From assembly GCA_004557035.1 (NCBI GenBank), contig SFFB01000009.1, positions 62,001-126,000 of the forward strand: a DNA stretch of 64,000 nt. The letters run 5' to 3'. Shown piece by piece: positions 62,160-64,000 of this stretch (position 1 is the stretch's first letter; every line of letters starts with the position of its first letter). Source of the stretch: Bacteroidales bacterium (GTDB lineage Bacteria > Bacteroidota > Bacteroidia > Bacteroidales > Bacteroidaceae). A program made the translations under genes and the position numbers. Below the pieces are notes generated by a model. It was not told the origin of the DNA. It was given only the letters and a program-made list of their open reading frames with translations, and did not search any database.

Positions 62160-64000
62160 ATGCGCCTCATCAAACGACTCGACCTTTACATCCTCAAGAA
62201 GTTTCTCCCGCTGTTTGTGGGAGCGTTCTGCATTTGCCTTTTCGTCTTCATGATGCAGTTCACTTGGCGCTACATCGACGAGCTCATAGGTAAGGGATTG
62301 TCGCTCGACATTTTGGGTCAGTTTTTCTGGTATATGGCCATCACGCTCGTCCCCACGGCCTTGCCGCTTGCCGTGCTCTTGGCCTCGCTCATCACTTTCG
62401 GCAACATGGGCGAGCAACTCGAACTGCTCTCGATGAGAGCTGCCGGCGTGTCGCTCCTTCGCATTATGCGTCCCATTATGGTCTTGGTCGTCGTCATGAC
62501 CGGCATCTCGTTTTATTTCCAAAACAAGACCTCGCCCGAGGCTCAAATCAACCTGCGCACGCTGCTCATCAGCATGAAGCAGGCACAGCCCGCCGTCGAA
62601 ATTCCCGAGGGTGTTTTTTATAACGAAATACCCAACTACAACCTTTACGTCAAAAAGAAAAATGCCGCCACCGGTATGCTCTACGACGTGATTATCTATA
62701 AGACCGACCAAGGCTTCGAGCGCCAGCAAATCGTCCTCGCCGACTCGGGCCGGCTGGAAATGTCGGCAGACAAACTGCACCTCAAACTCGACCTGTGGCA
62801 GGGTGCACAATTCGGCGACCCACCTATGCAAAACACCATGGGCCAAAGCCGAGCCACCACGCCCTTCAACCGCGAAACCTTCGGCTACAAGCAGTTTATC
62901 ATTGACTTCGACAGCAACTTTGCGCTGATGGACCAAGCCCTCTTGCGCAATATGCCACAAGCCAAGAGCATGCGCGAGATTGAGCAAAGCGTAGACTCCA
63001 TGCAGCGGGGTCTCGACAGCATAGGGCACAGGAATTTTGAAGAAGCCCGTGAGCGGTGGTATGCCATACCGTCCCTGCTGCCGGCAGACTCTGCCCGTTT
63101 GGCCAAAAAGACTTTGCCCTTCGACACCCTCTTGGCCCGCACCGCCGACGCCGCCCGCTATAATGCCCGGCAAATGGCCCTGCGCACCGTCCGCTCGGCC
63201 CAGTCGGAGCTGGAATGGAAGAGCCAGAACGTCAAAGAGGAATACAACCTCGTGCGCCGCCACCTGGTGGAATGGCATCAGAAGATGACCCTTTCGCTGG
63301 CCTGCCTGCTCTTCTTTTTCATAGGTGCCCCCCTCGGTGCCATCATCCGCAAGGGCGGTTTGGGCCTGCCAGCCGTGGTCTCGGTGTTTATCTTCCTCTG
63401 CTATTACGCCGTCAACACCGCCGGAATGAAACAGGCTCGCGACGGTTCGGTCGACATGATTGTGGGGATGTGGGTCAGTTCGGTCGTGCTGCTGCCCTTT
63501 GGCGTCTTTCTTACTTACAAGTCAAACAAAGACTCGGTCGTGTTCAACGCCGAAGTATATATGTCGCTCATTTCCCGCCTGCTCGGTCTGCGCTCATCGC
63601 GCCATCTGGTGCGCAAAGAGGTAGTCATCGACCGGCCCGACAATGTGCAAATGCTCGAAGAGACCGACCGCCTGCGCTCAGCCTGCCGCAATTATGCCGA
63701 GAGCCACAAACTCTATATGGCGCCGGGTTACCTTCGCATTTTCTTCCGGCCGCGACCCGACCATAAGGTGGCCGAAATCAGCGAAAGCCTTGAGGCCATT
63801 GTCGAGCAGCTTTCCAACAGCCGCAACAACCGCGTCATTGCCTTGCTCAACCGTCTGCCCATCATCTACGTCAATGCCCACACCTCGCCCTTTGAGCGGC
63901 GCTGGCCCTCGGCGCTGGCCGGTTTGTTCTTCCCTTTGGGCGGCTTGTTGTGGTTGAGAATATGGCGTTTCAGACTGAGGCTTTGGCGCGACATGAAAAC
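62160..64000 (+). CDS. LptF/LptG (YjgP/YjgQ) family permease, 3' end outside window
   Basis: An ATG at 62160 opens a frame that runs to the window edge (613 codons, no stop). N-terminal helices are KKFLPLFVGAFCICLFVFMM, ITLVPTALPLAVLLASLITF and PIMVLVVVMTGISFYF. The signature GEQLELLSMRAAGVSLLRIM (about residues 81-100) is the coupling-helix region. A periplasmic beta-jellyroll follows (about 125-380), then the second set of helices from about 382 (LSLACLLFFFIGAPLGAIIR). LptF and LptG pull LPS from the inner membrane with LptB. Which of the two it is cannot be decided. It carries a long C-terminal extension compared with E. coli. Confidence 0.9.
   Translation, partial: MRLIKRLDLYILKKFLPLFVGAFCICLFVFMMQFTWRYIDELIGKGLSLDILGQFFWYMAITLVPTALPLAVLLASLITFGNMGEQLELLSMRAAGVSLLRIMRPIMVLVVVMTGISFYFQNKTSPEAQINLRTLLISMKQAQPAVEIPEGVFYNEIPNYNLYVKKKNAATGMLYDVIIYKTDQGFERQQIVLADSGRLEMSADKLHLKLDLWQGAQFGDPPMQNTMGQSRATTPFNRETFGYKQFIIDFDSNFALMDQALLRNMPQAKSMREIEQSVDSMQRGLDSIGHRNFEEARERWYAIPSLLPADSARLAKKTLPFDTLLARTADAARYNARQMALRTVRSAQSELEWKSQNVKEEYNLVRRHLVEWHQKMTLSLACLLFFFIGAPLGAIIRKGGLGLPAVVSVFIFLCYYAVNTAGMKQARDGSVDMIVGMWVSSVVLLPFGVFLTYKSNKDSVVFNAEVYMSLISRLLGLRSSRHLVRKEVVIDRPDNVQMLEETDRLRSACRNYAESHKLYMAPGYLRIFFRPRPDHKVAEISESLEAIVEQLSNSRNNRVIALLNRLPIIYVNAHTSPFERRWPSALAGLFFPLGGLLWLRIWRFRLRLWRDMK

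Overview
The window looks like chromosomal DNA from a moderately GC-rich member of the Bacteroidota, most likely Prevotellaceae. This is inferred from gene content, not from a search. The signs are promoters of the TTTG-N19-TAnnTTTG type, little Shine-Dalgarno signal, a TonB-dependent receptor with a CarboxypepD-like domain, a TamL-type lipoprotein Omp85, fimbrillin-like surface lipoprotein, M64 and metzincin-type secreted proteases, and the ilvD-ilvB-ilvN-thioesterase-ilvC order. No phage, transposase, CRISPR array or rRNA operon was seen.

Layout. 1-5534 (minus): a Clp N-domain protein cut by the window edge, a large SLBB polysaccharide export protein, a small secreted protein, a zinc-ribbon/FHA protein and an HU/SPOR membrane protein. 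6149-8473 (minus): TamL. 8705-15606 (plus): phosphate-selective-type porin, M64 peptidase, FtsK, LolA, TrxB. 16166-17413: Pgk. 17847-23755 (plus): lipoprotein, TPR protein, EttA, YigZ/IMPACT and GNAT. 23867-24541 (minus): lipoprotein amidase. 25113-25187 (minus): tRNA-Pro(GGG) with its own promoter and terminator. 25420-28008 (plus): aldose 1-epimerase relative, PyrK, PyrD. 28252-29001: an orphan HTH plus nuclease-like protein, next to a broken AAA+ gene. 29658-35899 (minus): the branched-chain amino acid operon. 36390-42850 (minus): DUF554, TonB receptor, kinase-RapZ fusion, RsmE and a BFN/UVR protein. 43634-51622 (plus): YqgF, Def, TPR protein, RlmD, an unknown protein and a secreted metalloprotease. 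52083-54239 (minus): fimbrillin-like lipoprotein. 55101-56786 (plus): amino acid permease. 57158-60615 (minus): FolP, CdaA, NagA, Cdd. 60846-64000 (plus): MurF and an LptF/LptG permease that runs off the window.

The genes are mostly core housekeeping: envelope biogenesis (TamL, LolA, LptF/G, MurF, NagA, amidase), pyrimidine and branched-chain amino acid synthesis, translation and rRNA modification, and c-di-AMP synthesis. The unusual content is between the genes, where at least four dispersed repeat families recur. Family A: large inverted repeats of about 250-300 bp whose arms are each made of three small hairpins, bounded by GAGCGGCCAAG. Family C: 8-bp tandem repeats (AGTCTAAG / GTCTTTTT types) attached to the same GAGCGGCCAAG core. 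Family B: an intrinsic-terminator-like hairpin followed by a TTACGGGCATAAGGACAG tag and further ATAAGGACAG units, six copies. Family D: a GTGACTGAA palindrome followed about 30 bp later by a conserved core containing GTGATTGGGTGATTGGGAAA, three copies. One family A arm together with a family C tract encodes the C-terminus of the HU/SPOR protein, and one family C tract sits inside the ilv operon. These repeats are the best candidates for an undescribed system here.
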